A DNA stretch of 49,649 nt from Snowella sp. (GCA_003249095.1 QBMS01000008.1:17802-67450); one strand, 5' to 3'; shown: positions 16,916 through 25,688, counted from the stretch's first letter. Program-made: numbers and translations. Notes: generated by a model not told the origin, from the sequence alone.

Positions 16916-17614
16916 ATGAAAACATTATTGATTACGGGAACAGATACGGATGTAGGCAAGACCGTCTTAACAACAGTTTTGGCGGCCTATTGGCATCAAT
17001 ACCGCTCCGATCGCTCTTTGGGGTTAATGAAATTGTTACAAACGGGAGTTGGCGATGATGAACATTATCAAGCTCTTTTTGCTCAGAAAGACACTTGGGA
17101 AATTGTCACTCCTTTGAAGTTTAGAGAACCCGTTGCTCCACCTATTGCCGCAGAAAGAGAAAATAGGGCGATCGCCTTGGATGTGGTTTGGCAAACTTTA
17201 ACGCAATTACAACAGAACCATGAATGGGTTTTAGTAGAAGCGTTAGGCGGGTTGGGTTCTCCTGTTACTGCGGAGTTGACCGTTGCCGATTTAGCAGGTT
17301 TATGGCATTTAGACGCGGTGTTAGTGGTTCCCGTCAAATTGGGCGCGATCGCGCAAGCTGTGGCGAATGTTGCTTTGGCCCGTCAAACCAAAGTGACGTT
17401 AAAAGGCATTATTTTAAGTTGTAATCGGCCAGAAGCAGAAGAAAAAATAGAAGACTGGGCCCCAACGGATTTAATCCAAAGCTTAACCCAATTACCCGTT
17501 TTGGGAGTATTGCCCTATTTATCTTCTGAGCAATTAAAAGATTTAGATTATTTAGCGAAAATTGCGACAAACTTAAATTGGGAAAAATTGGGATTAGAAC
17601 CGATTAAATTTTAA
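16916..17614 (+). CDS. bioD: Dethiobiotin synthase
   Basis: ATP-dependent closure of the ureido ring, converting 7,8-diaminopelargonate and CO2 to dethiobiotin in biotin synthesis. The P-loop GTDTDVGKT is at residues 8-16, followed by MKLLQTG with the substrate-side lysine and VEALGGLGSP. At 232 aa the length is typical. I chose ATG 16916 (MKTLLITGTDTDVGKT) because BioD begins directly with this strand; the frame upstream of it is not family sequence. No other bio gene is in the window. Confidence 0.93.
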   Translation: MKTLLITGTDTDVGKTVLTTVLAAYWHQYRSDRSLGLMKLLQTGVGDDEHYQALFAQKDTWEIVTPLKFREPVAPPIAAERENRAIALDVVWQTLTQLQQNHEWVLVEALGGLGSPVTAELTVADLAGLWHLDAVLVVPVKLGAIAQAVANVALARQTKVTLKGIILSCNRPEAEEKIEDWAPTDLIQSLTQLPVLGVLPYLSSEQLKDLDYLAKIATNLNWEKLGLEPIKF

Positions 17615-17644
17615 ATAATTTACAGCAGATTAAATTATTTGTAG

Positions 17645-17665
17645 GGACATAATACTATTATTTCC
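17645..17665 (+). repeat. Degenerate copy of a dispersed palindrome
   Basis: GGACATAATACTATTATTTCC, preceded by TTTGTAG, matches the reverse complement of the perfect palindrome at 28058-28078 apart from two positions. It lies between bioD and mazG. Confidence 0.55.
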
Positions 17666-17716
17666 TTATCTCTGTATCGCTTTTAATAACAAAGTGTTAT
17701 GTTTTAATTTAAAAAA

Positions 17717-18550
17717 TCAATGATTTAGTTTAGATTTGGCTTTTTTCCAAAGTATTTCTAATTCGGCTAACGTATAATCTTCTAAAGGTTTATCAGCAAA
17801 ATTTTCCATCAAAGATAGCCGTTGAATAAAGCGTTGATTAGTTCCATCTAGGGCATCAGACGGATTTAGTTGATACCAGCGAGCGAGATTAATTAGGGTA
17901 AAAAATAGATCACCTAATTCGGATTCTTGATGTTCTTTATCTGACCTTTGTAAAGCTTCCTTAAATTCCGCTAATTCTTCTTCAAACTTTTCCCAGACTC
18001 CTTCAATATTTTCCCACTCAAAACCAACAGTCGCCGCTTTTTTAGAAATTTTACTCCCTGCCATCAAAGGTGGTAAGCTTTGGGTATAACGGGTTAATTT
18101 TGTACTTAAAAGTTGTTTTTCTTCTGGATCAATTCCCTTTTCTGTCGCTTTAATCTTTTCCCAATTTTCCCTGACGGTTTCCACACTATCTACTTCGATT
18201 TCTCCAAAGACATGGGGATGACGACGGATGAGTTTTTCCGCAATACCCTGAGCCACTTCCTTCAGGCTAAAATAGCCCGAATCCTGGGCAACTTGGGCTT
18301 GTAATACCACTTGTAACAGTAAATCTCCTAATTCTTCCGCGATCGCGTTTTGGTCTTGACTTTTAATAGCATGAACGGTTTCGTAGGCTTCTTCGATAAT
18401 GTAGGGAATGAGGGTTTGTTGGGTTTGCTCCAAATCCCAGGGACATCCCCCATCAGGCGATCGCAGTTTAGTAACAACTTCAATTAAATGTTGGAGCGCA
18501 TCAAGAATAGCTTGGGAATTGGGTTCGACTTTTTCAGAAAAACTGGGCAT
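17717..18550 (-). CDS. mazG: Nucleoside triphosphate pyrophosphohydrolase MazG
   Basis: An all-alpha NTP pyrophosphatase that clears (d)NTPs and non-canonical nucleotides. The N-terminal domain holds GGCPWDLEQTQQTLIPYIIE, the metal-binding EEAYE and EELGDLLLQVV. A second MazG-like domain in the C-terminal half has ELGDLFFTLINLARW. At 277 aa it is full length. Its first ten codons and 50 bp of upstream DNA occur again, diverged, at 19261-19336, on the far side of the DUF6883/DUF4926 pair. Confidence 0.94.
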   Translation of the reverse strand: MPSFSEKVEPNSQAILDALQHLIEVVTKLRSPDGGCPWDLEQTQQTLIPYIIEEAYETVHAIKSQDQNAIAEELGDLLLQVVLQAQVAQDSGYFSLKEVAQGIAEKLIRRHPHVFGEIEVDSVETVRENWEKIKATEKGIDPEEKQLLSTKLTRYTQSLPPLMAGSKISKKAATVGFEWENIEGVWEKFEEELAEFKEALQRSDKEHQESELGDLFFTLINLARWYQLNPSDALDGTNQRFIQRLSLMENFADKPLEDYTLAELEILWKKAKSKLNH

Positions 18551-18597
18551 AGATAGATTGGAGTATGAATATTTTATGCAGTTTAAGACAGGATTTA
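18520..18597. repeat. Direct repeat A (mazG 5' end)
   Basis: This segment, covering the mazG start and its leader, is repeated with mismatches and small gaps at 19261-19336. Shared blocks include GTTTCGAC/GTTCGAC, TTTTCAGAAA, CATAGA, AATATTT and AGTTTAA in the same order. Together the two copies bracket a 660-bp cassette. Confidence 0.65.
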
Positions 18598-18617
18598 ATT
18601 AAATTGAAAATACATCT

Positions 18618-18854
18618 TTAAATCAGTTGATGTTCACGTTCTTTGATATTAACAGAGGATTCAATCGTTGAAGCTTCTACAGCGATGACGGTAAAAGCTT
18701 TTTGTTGACTATTCAAAACCTCTAAAATATAACCATCCTCTTCTCCTTCTGGTCTAGGGCAATAATCAACGACGATAGCCGTCATGCCTTTTAGTAAATT
18801 GTCTTCGGGTAAATCTTTTGTTAGTTTAACTTCAGAAAATAGTTCAAATTGCAT
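18618..18854 (-). CDS. DUF4926-family protein, probable antitoxin or immunity partner
   Basis: A 78-aa protein beginning MQFELFSEVKLTKDLPEDNL and containing GMTAIVVDYCPRP and GYILEVLN, the pattern of DUF4926, a small beta-barrel-like family. ATG 18854 is chosen because GGAGAA lies just upstream and the family starts there. It begins 13 bp after the DUF6883 gene stops, so the two form a tight pair. DUF4926 genes often lie beside DUF6883 genes in my recollection, which suggests an antitoxin or immunity role; this is inference. Confidence 0.75.
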   Translation of the reverse strand: MQFELFSEVKLTKDLPEDNLLKGMTAIVVDYCPRPEGEEDGYILEVLNSQQKAFTVIAVEASTIESSVNIKEREHQLI

Positions 18855-18867
18855 AAATTTTTCTCCT

Positions 18868-19188
18868 TTAATCTGGCAGCAAGGTAACAAATTTTGTTTC
18901 GTTAGTTAGTGAGTCAACTATCCAATAAGTTGCGACTCTTAAATTGATCCCATTGACTCCAATTAAAATTCCTTTGATTTCATAAATATCACCAAAGCTC
19001 GTTTTTTTATGGAGTGTTGCTTGATTAAATAAAAACTGTCTTAATTCCTGCTGAAGTTGCCACCAATTACCTAAATTATATCCTGCTTGTGCCAGAAAAC
19101 CTGATTTATCATCTTTCGGCTTCTGAATGAGTAGATATTTGGTGAGTTTTGCTTCGGCAATGGTTGCCCGGAGATCGAGATAAGGCAT
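18868..19188 (-). CDS. DUF6883-like protein, probable partner of DUF4926
   Basis: A 106-aa soluble protein: LTKYLLIQKPKDDKSGFLAQ, then GYNLGNWWQLQQELRQFL, and the C-terminal strand pair around GVNGINLRVATYWIVD. These match my memory of DUF6883, seen both stand-alone and as a terminal domain of larger toxins. It is the first gene of a two-gene cassette with DUF4926. Both genes sit between two copies of the mazG 5' region, so the cassette appears to be an insertion. The toxin role is inferred only from pairing. Confidence 0.65.
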   Translation of the reverse strand: MPYLDLRATIAEAKLTKYLLIQKPKDDKSGFLAQAGYNLGNWWQLQQELRQFLFNQATLHKKTSFGDIYEIKGILIGVNGINLRVATYWIVDSLTNETKFVTLLPD

Positions 19189-19537
19189 TGAGGAACAAAA
19201 TCCGTAGGAAGTTGTCGCTATTCACAACAATCGTAACGAGCTTGACTTAATTTAACCACTGGTTTCGACGTTTTCAGAAACTCTGAACATAGATTGAACT
19301 ATAAATATTTCACGTAGTTTAACCTAGTATTGAATGCCAGTATTTTTAGCAAAGAGAAAAATTTGGGTTCAATCTGTTCTTTTTCGACCCAATACTTCAG
19401 ATTTAAAACGGCGATCGCCCTAGAAAAATTAAGAATTAGTAGAAACTCAATCATTTTCTAAGTTTTGTAGTGTACCATATTAAACAACGTTGACATCTTT
19501 TTCCTAATCTCCCTAAAAAAGGGTATTTATCGATAAA
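19189..19537. other. Gap of 349 bp: direct repeat B and leader of the radical SAM gene
   Basis: No gene is seen. Bases 19261-19336 are the second, diverged copy of the mazG 5' end and leader, lacking an intact start codon. The rest is AT-rich and includes one HIP1-like site near 19412. No terminator was recognised. Confidence 0.6.
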
Positions 19538-21118
19538 ATGCGAGCATTACTTATTTATCCCGTTTTCCCCCCCACTTTTTGGTCTTACGAAAAGATTCTC
19601 CAACTTGTAAACCGCAAAGTTTTACTGCCGCCCTTGGGATTGATTACCGTCGCCGCGATTTTGCCCCAGGAGTGGGAATTTAAGCTAGTTGACCGAAATA
19701 TTAGAGCCGTCACCGAAGAAGAATGGGAATGGTCAGAAATTGTCATTTTATCGGGCATGATTGTCCAAAAAGAAGATTTATTAGACCAAATCAGAGAAGC
19801 CAAACGACGCAATAAATTAGTCGCAGTTGGTGGCCCCTATCCAACCTCGGTTCCCCAGGAAGTTCAGGGTGCGGGTGTCGATTTCATGATTCTTGATGAA
19901 GGGGAAATTACCATTCCCATGTTTATCGAGGCGATCGCCAAGGGTGAGACTTCTGGCGTATTCCGTACCGCAGAAAAACCCGATGTTACCATTACCCCCG
20001 TTCCCCGTTACGACCTGCTGGAATTAGATCAGTACGATTCCATGTCGGTACAATTTTCGCGAGGTTGCCCCTTTCAATGCGAATTTTGTGACATCATTGT
20101 TCTTTACGGACGCAAACCCCGCACCAAATCCCCTGAACAACTTCTGAAGGAATTAGATTATCTCTACGAACTCGGCTGGCGACGCGGTGTGTTCATGGTG
20201 GATGATAATTTTATCGGGAACAAACGCAACGTTAAATTACTGTTAAAAGAACTCAAAATTTGGCAAAAAGAACATCAGTATCCCTTCCGCTTTAATACCG
20301 AAGCTTCTATTGATTTAGCGGATGACCAAGAATTGATGGAATTGATGGTGGATTGTTATTTTGATGCAGTCTTTTTGGGCATCGAAACTCCCGATGAAGA
20401 AAGTTTACAATTAACCAAAAAATTCCAAAATACTCGTAATTCCCTAGTGGATTCCATTGATAAACTGCTTAAAATTGGTTTGCGACCCATTGCTGGTTTT
20501 ATTATCGGTTTTGATGGAGAGAAAAAAGGCGCGGGCGATCGCATTATTCAGTTTGCCGAACTAACGGCTATTCCTACTACTACCTTTGCGATGCTCCAAG
20601 CATTGCCGAACACCGCATTGTGGCATCGTCTCGAACGGGAAAATCGACTCAGGGCAGAAAAAGACGGCAACATTAATCAAACTACCTTAATGAACTTTAT
20701 CCCCACCCGTCCCCTAGAGGATATTGCCAACGAATACGTCCATGCTTTTTGGCAACTCTACGATCCTCATTTATATCTAGACCGCATCTATCGTTGTTTC
20801 CTTAAATTGGGTGCGCCCCGATGTCATCCCCCCGCCAAGTTACCCAGCTTCATTGATATCAAAGCGTTGGCGATCGTCATTTGGCGACAAGGCATTAAAC
20901 GGGATACTCGTTGGCGTTTTTGGCATCACTTGTTTGGCATTATTCGTCACAATCCCGCCGTTTTTGAGCATTATCTAACCCTCTGCGCCCACAACGAGCA
21001 TTTTATGGAATATCGTCAGATTGTCCGCGACGAAATTGAAGCTCAATTAGCAGAATATTTATCTCAGGATTATCAACGTCAAGCAGTGGTCGAAAAACAA
21101 GAGGTTTTGGTTAGTTGA
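19538..21118 (+). CDS. B12-binding radical SAM protein with DUF4070-like C-terminus
   Basis: The N-terminal 140 residues form a cobalamin-binding Rossmann domain (LLPPLGLITVAAILP, VGGPYPTS). The radical SAM core follows, with the cluster motif CPFQCEFC at Cys177, Cys181 and Cys184, and IGFDGEKKGAG further on. The C-terminal 150 residues resemble DUF4070. This architecture is shared by the hopanoid C2-methylase HpnP and relatives that methylate unactivated carbon. The 526-aa length and SRGCPFQCEFCDIIVLYGR signature fit that group, but no hopanoid gene is nearby, so I do not assign HpnP. Confidence 0.88.
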   Translation: MRALLIYPVFPPTFWSYEKILQLVNRKVLLPPLGLITVAAILPQEWEFKLVDRNIRAVTEEEWEWSEIVILSGMIVQKEDLLDQIREAKRRNKLVAVGGPYPTSVPQEVQGAGVDFMILDEGEITIPMFIEAIAKGETSGVFRTAEKPDVTITPVPRYDLLELDQYDSMSVQFSRGCPFQCEFCDIIVLYGRKPRTKSPEQLLKELDYLYELGWRRGVFMVDDNFIGNKRNVKLLLKELKIWQKEHQYPFRFNTEASIDLADDQELMELMVDCYFDAVFLGIETPDEESLQLTKKFQNTRNSLVDSIDKLLKIGLRPIAGFIIGFDGEKKGAGDRIIQFAELTAIPTTTFAMLQALPNTALWHRLERENRLRAEKDGNINQTTLMNFIPTRPLEDIANEYVHAFWQLYDPHLYLDRIYRCFLKLGAPRCHPPAKLPSFIDIKALAIVIWRQGIKRDTRWRFWHHLFGIIRHNPAVFEHYLTLCAHNEHFMEYRQIVRDEIEAQLAEYLSQDYQRQAVVEKQEVLVS

Positions 21119-21303
21119 GTCTCTGTTAAGTACCTCGACAAAATTATTTACACAAGGTAATCCTTGTACCGTAAGGTTTCTAGGCTTGTCTAATGGGTAA
21201 TTTATTTTGCAGAACCACTTAACAGAAATATCACTTTTTTTCTACTCAGAAAAATTGTAAAAATCTAAAACTATTTCCCCTTAAAGTGAAATATTCCTAG
21301 ATT

Positions 21304-22137
21304 ATGTCTGTAGTAAAAATTGATGATAGTGGTAGAGAAACTCTTACCGATAAAAAAATCAATTCCCACATTTCTAATGAGAAATTTGAAAATAGGTTAT
21401 TTGTTCGACTTATCGTAAAAGATAAGAATTTTGAAAAAGTCAGTTTCAAATATACAAATTTTGAATCTAGTTACCTAAGAGGTTGTAAGTTTGATTCGTG
21501 TGATTTTACTGGATGTAAATTTGTAGGAACAAATTTTTCTGGAGCAAAATTTATAGGCTGTAAGTTTGACTACACAATTTTTGAAAAAACAATTATTGAT
21601 AACGATATTTTAGATAATTGTTGTCCTAGTCAAGAGAACTTAAAGTTAAAATTTGCTAGAACTTTACGTGTAAACTTTCAACAACTGGGAGATTCAGATT
21701 CAGTAAATAAAGCGATCAAAGTTGAATTAGATGCTACAAAAGAACATTTACATAAAGCATGGCATTCTAATGAGTCTTATTATCGCCAAAAATACAAAAA
21801 TATTAAGCGCATAGAAATGTTTTTTTATTGGCTTAATTTCTCTTTTTGGGATTTCACTTGGGGAAATGGTGAAGACATTTTAAAGCTAGTTAGATCAGTA
21901 TTTATATTTTTTATTTTAATGGGTCTTTTTGATATTGTTATAAATCAAAATCAATATCTAACTAGTAATTCTTTCGATTTTATTTGGCAAATGCCAGTAA
22001 AAATACCCGCAATCTTCTTTGCCACTTTGTCTTCTCCTAATTATCCTCTTTGGTATACCACATTAGTTTTTTTCGTAAGATTAGTATTTTTTAGTCTTTT
22101 TACATCAGTCATTCTTAAACGATTAAATAGGAGGTAA
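21304..22137 (+). CDS. Pentapeptide-repeat protein with two C-terminal TM helices
   Basis: Residues about 45-98 hold pentapeptide repeats (NFESSYLRGCKFDSCDFTGC and following CKF/TNF units), which form a right-handed quadrilateral helix. A charged helical linker (about 110-175) leads to two hydrophobic helices at about 193-215 and 250-270. Between them, IPAIFFATLSS sits where a pore helix and selectivity filter would be in a 2-TM potassium channel, but the TVGYG filter is absent, and the end (VILKRLNRR) resembles the channel family's last helix. A membrane effector or degenerate channel is plausible. It stops 1 bp before the nucleotidyltransferase start and is AT-rich compared with core genes. 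Confidence 0.8.
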   Translation: MSVVKIDDSGRETLTDKKINSHISNEKFENRLFVRLIVKDKNFEKVSFKYTNFESSYLRGCKFDSCDFTGCKFVGTNFSGAKFIGCKFDYTIFEKTIIDNDILDNCCPSQENLKLKFARTLRVNFQQLGDSDSVNKAIKVELDATKEHLHKAWHSNESYYRQKYKNIKRIEMFFYWLNFSFWDFTWGNGEDILKLVRSVFIFFILMGLFDIVINQNQYLTSNSFDFIWQMPVKIPAIFFATLSSPNYPLWYTTLVFFVRLVFFSLFTSVILKRLNRR

Positions 22138-22138
22138 A

Positions 22139-22774
22139 TTGCATATATACGCCTTTGGTTCTATTTGTAGAGGAGAATATAATATCGGCTCAGATATTGA
22201 TCTTCTTGCCATTGTTGAAAGTTATAACGTACAGCTTGATCCTTCTATATTTTCAATTTATTCATATAGTAGAATTATAGAAATTTGGCAGGAAGGAAAT
22301 CCTTTTGCATGGCATTTAGCCATCGAGTCTCAAATAATTTATTCTTCGGATGATATTAATTTTATAAAATCTTTAGAAAAACCTAATGAATATAGAAAAT
22401 GTGCAGAAGATTGCAGAAAATTTTTCAATTTACTTAGTAGTGCAATTTCTTCTGTAAGGCTAGAAGAAAGTAGTAAAACTTTTGAGCTATCTACAATTTT
22501 CTTGGCAGTGAGAAATTTTGCAACGTGTTTTTTGCTTGGGACTAAAAAAATAGGTAATTTTTCAAAAGATTCCGCTTTACACATGGGGGAAAAATCAATT
22601 AAAATTTCCAATAGCACTTATGAAATACTAAAAAGAGCTAGATATTTATCCACTAGAGGGATAGGTAAAATGTTAGAAGATAAAGAAATAGAATCCGCCC
22701 TTACCGAAATTCATTTAATTGAAGAATGGATGAAAAACTTACTTTGTGAGGTTGAAAAAAATGTCAGAATTTAA
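22139..22774 (+). CDS. Nucleotidyltransferase (MNT/pol-beta fold) with helical C-terminus
   Basis: The NTase signature GS-x10-DxD is at the very start: Gly7-Ser8, then Asp19 and Asp21 (FGSICRGEYNIGSDIDLLAI). The remainder (about 80-205) is helical, as in MNT-HEPN or kanamycin-nucleotidyltransferase-like proteins, but a clear HEPN R-x4-6-H motif is not seen. The start is TTG 22139, with AGGAGG at 22129-22134, and an in-frame stop at 22124 excludes a longer form. It therefore lacks the helix that usually precedes the GS motif. The tight spacing to the upstream membrane gene implies translational coupling. It probably transfers a nucleotide to a protein, RNA or small molecule; the target is unknown. 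Confidence 0.78.
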   Translation: MHIYAFGSICRGEYNIGSDIDLLAIVESYNVQLDPSIFSIYSYSRIIEIWQEGNPFAWHLAIESQIIYSSDDINFIKSLEKPNEYRKCAEDCRKFFNLLSSAISSVRLEESSKTFELSTIFLAVRNFATCFLLGTKKIGNFSKDSALHMGEKSIKISNSTYEILKRARYLSTRGIGKMLEDKEIESALTEIHLIEEWMKNLLCEVEKNVRI

Positions 22775-23060
22775 TAATAGAATGGATGCACAACGAAAAG
22801 TTCTTGAAGTTGTCAATAGACAACGTATTTATAAAAAAGAGCTATGTGGATTATCTCAAAAGGCTATTGAAAGGTGGTCAAATGAAAATCGCATAGATCC
22901 CGACGAAAAAATTGTTAAAACTCTAATTCAAATTTCCCAGAAACTGTTTTTTTTAGCAAACAAAAGTCAAGAGCAAATAACTGAAGATTATAAATTAATT
23001 TCTTTAGAAATATCTAATCTAAGAGATACTTTGAAGGTATTAATAAATACTCAACAATAG
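22761..23060 (+). CDS. Small helical protein of the NTase operon (99 aa)
   Basis: I do not recognise a family. The protein is charged and mostly helical, with a likely coiled coil near the C-terminus (EDYKLISLEISNLRDTLKVL). The first 45 residues (KELCGLSQKAIERWSNENRI) resemble a small helix-turn-helix or helical adaptor. ATG 22761 overlaps the end of the nucleotidyltransferase by 14 bp, consistent with one operon. It could be an antitoxin, regulator or adaptor for the NTase; this is only inferred from position. Confidence 0.65.
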   Translation: MSEFNNRMDAQRKVLEVVNRQRIYKKELCGLSQKAIERWSNENRIDPDEKIVKTLIQISQKLFFLANKSQEQITEDYKLISLEISNLRDTLKVLINTQQ

Positions 23061-23124
23061 TTTTAATAAATCATCTAAATAATTTAGATTTTGGGAACTA
23101 TTAACATCAATTTCTCAAAGATAT

Positions 23125-23541
23125 ATGAAGGAGGAGAGACATTTTTTGCGGGAAGTAGAAGAAATTAGTGATAATTTAGATTCTTCTGTTAATGACTATG
23201 ATGAAATAGATTATCAACATATCCTACAAGAATTAATTGATACTGCTATTCAAGAAAAAGATGAAGAAATCCAAGAAGTTTTACTCAATTCAGTAGCAGA
23301 TGCACTTTCCCATAGAGATTGTGTTCAGGAATTGAATTTGTCTTCTTTAACTCAGATGATTAACTTTTTTAATCTTGATTGTTTACTTCATGGACTTGAC
23401 ATTATTGGCTTGTCTAGGAATGGAAAATATATTGATTTAATCAAGACTTTTTTGAAACATCCTATCTCTGAAGTCAGAGAAACAGCAGAAGTCGCATTAG
23501 AAGAATTAGGTGTAAAACGAGACCTTAGTGGAAGTCTATGA
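23125..23541 (+). CDS. HEAT-like repeat protein (138 aa)
   Basis: An acidic helical protein with an antiparallel helix-pair pattern. The last unit HPISEVRETAEVALEELG is a typical HEAT or PBS-lyase-like repeat, and QEVLLNSVADALSHRDCV an earlier one. It resembles small immunity or scaffold proteins, but no family is named. It follows the NTase operon by 64 bp on the same strand and shares its low G+C, so it may be a fourth member. It is convergent with the peptide ABC gene. Confidence 0.65.
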   Translation: MKEERHFLREVEEISDNLDSSVNDYDEIDYQHILQELIDTAIQEKDEEIQEVLLNSVADALSHRDCVQELNLSSLTQMINFFNLDCLLHGLDIIGLSRNGKYIDLIKTFLKHPISEVRETAEVALEELGVKRDLSGSL

Positions 23542-23580
23542 GTATGCACTAAAATTTTGTAAGCGATCGCTCAACTAATT

Positions 23581-25455
23581 TTACTCATTTAACCATTGCA
23601 TATCGTCGGGAAATTGGGGGATGGAATTGATCAGCTTTTGGGTATAGACACTCTGGGGTTGGGTAATGATCGCCTGGGCAGAATTAATCTCTTCAGCGAG
23701 TTTGCCCTTATTCATCACCATGATGCGATCGCTCATAAAACGAACCACACTCAGATCATGGGAAATAAAAATATAGGTTAATTGGAATTCCTGTTGGAGA
23801 TCTTTAAATAAGTTTAAAACCTGGGCCTGGACAGAAACATCTAAAGCAGATACCGATTCATCGCAAATAATAAATTGGGGATTGAGGGCCAAGGCTCTGG
23901 CAATACAAACCCGTTGCCGTTGACCGCCCGATAATTCGTGGGGATAGCGATTAAACCAATCGGGAGCAAGACCGACTCTTTCTAATAAAGACGAAACTCT
24001 TTCCTTACGTTTGCGATCGCTTTTCTCGATTTGATGAATAATCATCGGCTCCATAATCGCTTTACCGATACTGATGCGAGGATTGAGGGAATTATAGGGA
24101 TTTTGGAAAACAATTTGCATTTCTCGCCGTAGATTTCGCAATTTTTTGCTTCTCATCTCTAACTGGGAAATGTTTTCTCCCCCAAAAATAATTTCTCCCG
24201 ATTGGGAAGGAATTAATCGCAAAAGAGTACGGGCTAGGGTCGATTTGCCACAGCCTGATTCCCCCACCAATCCCAGGGTTTCCCCTGGAAAAACTTGAAA
24301 ATTAATATTATCAATCGCTTTAAAAGAATCCCGTTTACTGAGTAGGCCTGGCTTAGAAAATTCAACGGTTAATTCTTTCACCGTCAATAAGGGTTCCTGG
24401 GTCGTTAAACGGGTTAATCGCTCCTGTTCTTCTTGGGGGGAAATGAGGGCGTAGGTTTTGGCGGGTTGATTCGATGCCATGAAATCGGCCACAGTCGGTA
24501 ATTGGGCCAGTTGGGGTTGTAAACGAGGACGACAGGCTAATAATCCTTTGGTATAGGGGTGTTGGGGAGCATAGAGGACTTGCTCTTTACTGCCATTTTC
24601 AACAATTTTACCCTGGTACATCACGGCTACCAAGTCAGCAATTTCATTAATCACCCCTAAATCGTGGGAAATAAAAATCATCGACATATTGCGTTCATCA
24701 CTGGTACAGAGATCCCGTAGAAGTTTGAGAATTTCTGCCTGTACCGTGACATCTAGGGCGGTAGTTGGTTCGTCGGCGATTAATAAACTCGGATTACAGG
24801 AAATGGCCATGGCGATCATCACCCGTTGCAGTTGTCCCCCCGAAAGCTCATGGGGATAGCGTTTTAAAAAGTCTTGTTTTTGTTGTTTAATATAGGACTT
24901 AATTTGCTCGGTAACAGCACCCGATTTTTGGGAATTTTTAGCTAAGTTTTTTGTTAAAAAAGTTTCTTCCAGGGTTTCATCGCTGGGTAACACTCGGACT
25001 TCTTGTAAAAGCGCGATCGCCTGTTGTTTGGCTTGTTCAGGGGTAACCTGTTGATGGAGTTGGATCGCTTCTGTGATTTGAAAGCCGATATTGTAAACGG
25101 GATTGAGGGAACTCATGGGTTCCTGGAAAATCATGGCAATTTTTCCACCCCGATATTGACGTTTTTCGTCTTCATTTAAGGTGACTAAATTTATGTCTAT
25201 ATTGCGATCGCTATCACCCTCTGTCGGATAAAAATAGATCTCACTCGTTTCCGCAATTCTGCCTGGCTTGGGAATCAATCCCATCAGGGCTAGGGAGGTG
25301 ACGGATTTGCCCGAACCTGATTCGCCCACAATTCCCAGAATTTTCCCCCGTTGCAGTTGAAAATTAATGCGATCGACGGCAATGATGGGAGCAGTTTTTC
25401 CTTCTCTGGCAAATTCAATTTGTAAATTACGAACATCTAGAATCAGGTCAGTCAT
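23581..25455 (-). CDS. Peptide/nickel-type ABC transporter ATPase, two fused NBDs
   Basis: Two complete nucleotide-binding domains in one chain, as in DppD-DppF fusions (GsiA, YejF type). NBD1 has GESGSGKS, LSGGQLQRVMIAMA and IADEPTTALD. NBD2 (from about residue 352) has GESGCGKST, LSGGQRQRVCIARAL and ICDESVSALDVS. Each NBD ends in the family's C-terminal peptide-importer extension (for example QHPYTKGLL after NBD1). It should energise import of peptides or similar solutes. No permease or binding-protein gene is adjacent, so its partners are encoded elsewhere. At 624 aa it is normal for the fused type. Confidence 0.94.
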   Translation of the reverse strand: MTDLILDVRNLQIEFAREGKTAPIIAVDRINFQLQRGKILGIVGESGSGKSVTSLALMGLIPKPGRIAETSEIYFYPTEGDSDRNIDINLVTLNEDEKRQYRGGKIAMIFQEPMSSLNPVYNIGFQITEAIQLHQQVTPEQAKQQAIALLQEVRVLPSDETLEETFLTKNLAKNSQKSGAVTEQIKSYIKQQKQDFLKRYPHELSGGQLQRVMIAMAISCNPSLLIADEPTTALDVTVQAEILKLLRDLCTSDERNMSMIFISHDLGVINEIADLVAVMYQGKIVENGSKEQVLYAPQHPYTKGLLACRPRLQPQLAQLPTVADFMASNQPAKTYALISPQEEQERLTRLTTQEPLLTVKELTVEFSKPGLLSKRDSFKAIDNINFQVFPGETLGLVGESGCGKSTLARTLLRLIPSQSGEIIFGGENISQLEMRSKKLRNLRREMQIVFQNPYNSLNPRISIGKAIMEPMIIHQIEKSDRKRKERVSSLLERVGLAPDWFNRYPHELSGGQRQRVCIARALALNPQFIICDESVSALDVSVQAQVLNLFKDLQQEFQLTYIFISHDLSVVRFMSDRIMVMNKGKLAEEINSAQAIITQPQSVYTQKLINSIPQFPDDMQWLNE

Positions 25456-25616
25456 CGCTAGGGCTATTACAGATCATCTGAAATTGTAACTGATTTCCTG
25501 GGTTACAGATAAATCCAAAGCTACCCTAGATTTTGCCAGATTTTAAACAGCGATCGCCGCCCAATGCAAACTTCAGGGTTTTAGCTCAGTTTAAGGCTAT
25601 TTAATTGATCCAAAAT

Positions 25617-25641
25617 AAAAAATCCCCCCAATTATCTTGGA
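25617..25641 (-). terminator. Possible terminator of the hli-lilA unit
   Basis: On the minus strand TTCCAAGATAATTGGGGGGA can form a short stem with G-U pairs, followed by a run of T. It lies 48 bp after the lilA-like stop. The stem is modest, so confidence is low. Confidence 0.4.
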
Positions 25642-25688
25642 AGGAAAGTTCGAGTTCATTGTTGACAGAGGATTAATGTTTCATGTAA

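Noticed and set aside
19538-21118. Firm assignment to hopanoid methylase HpnP
   Set aside because: The architecture fits, but many cyanobacterial radical SAM proteins share it and no hopanoid gene is near.
22139-22774. CBASS CD-NTase
   Set aside because: Only 211 aa, no CD-NTase core helices before the GS motif, and no cyclic-nucleotide sensor domain (SAVED, Cap4 and similar) in the neighbours. The comparison is kept only as an analogy.
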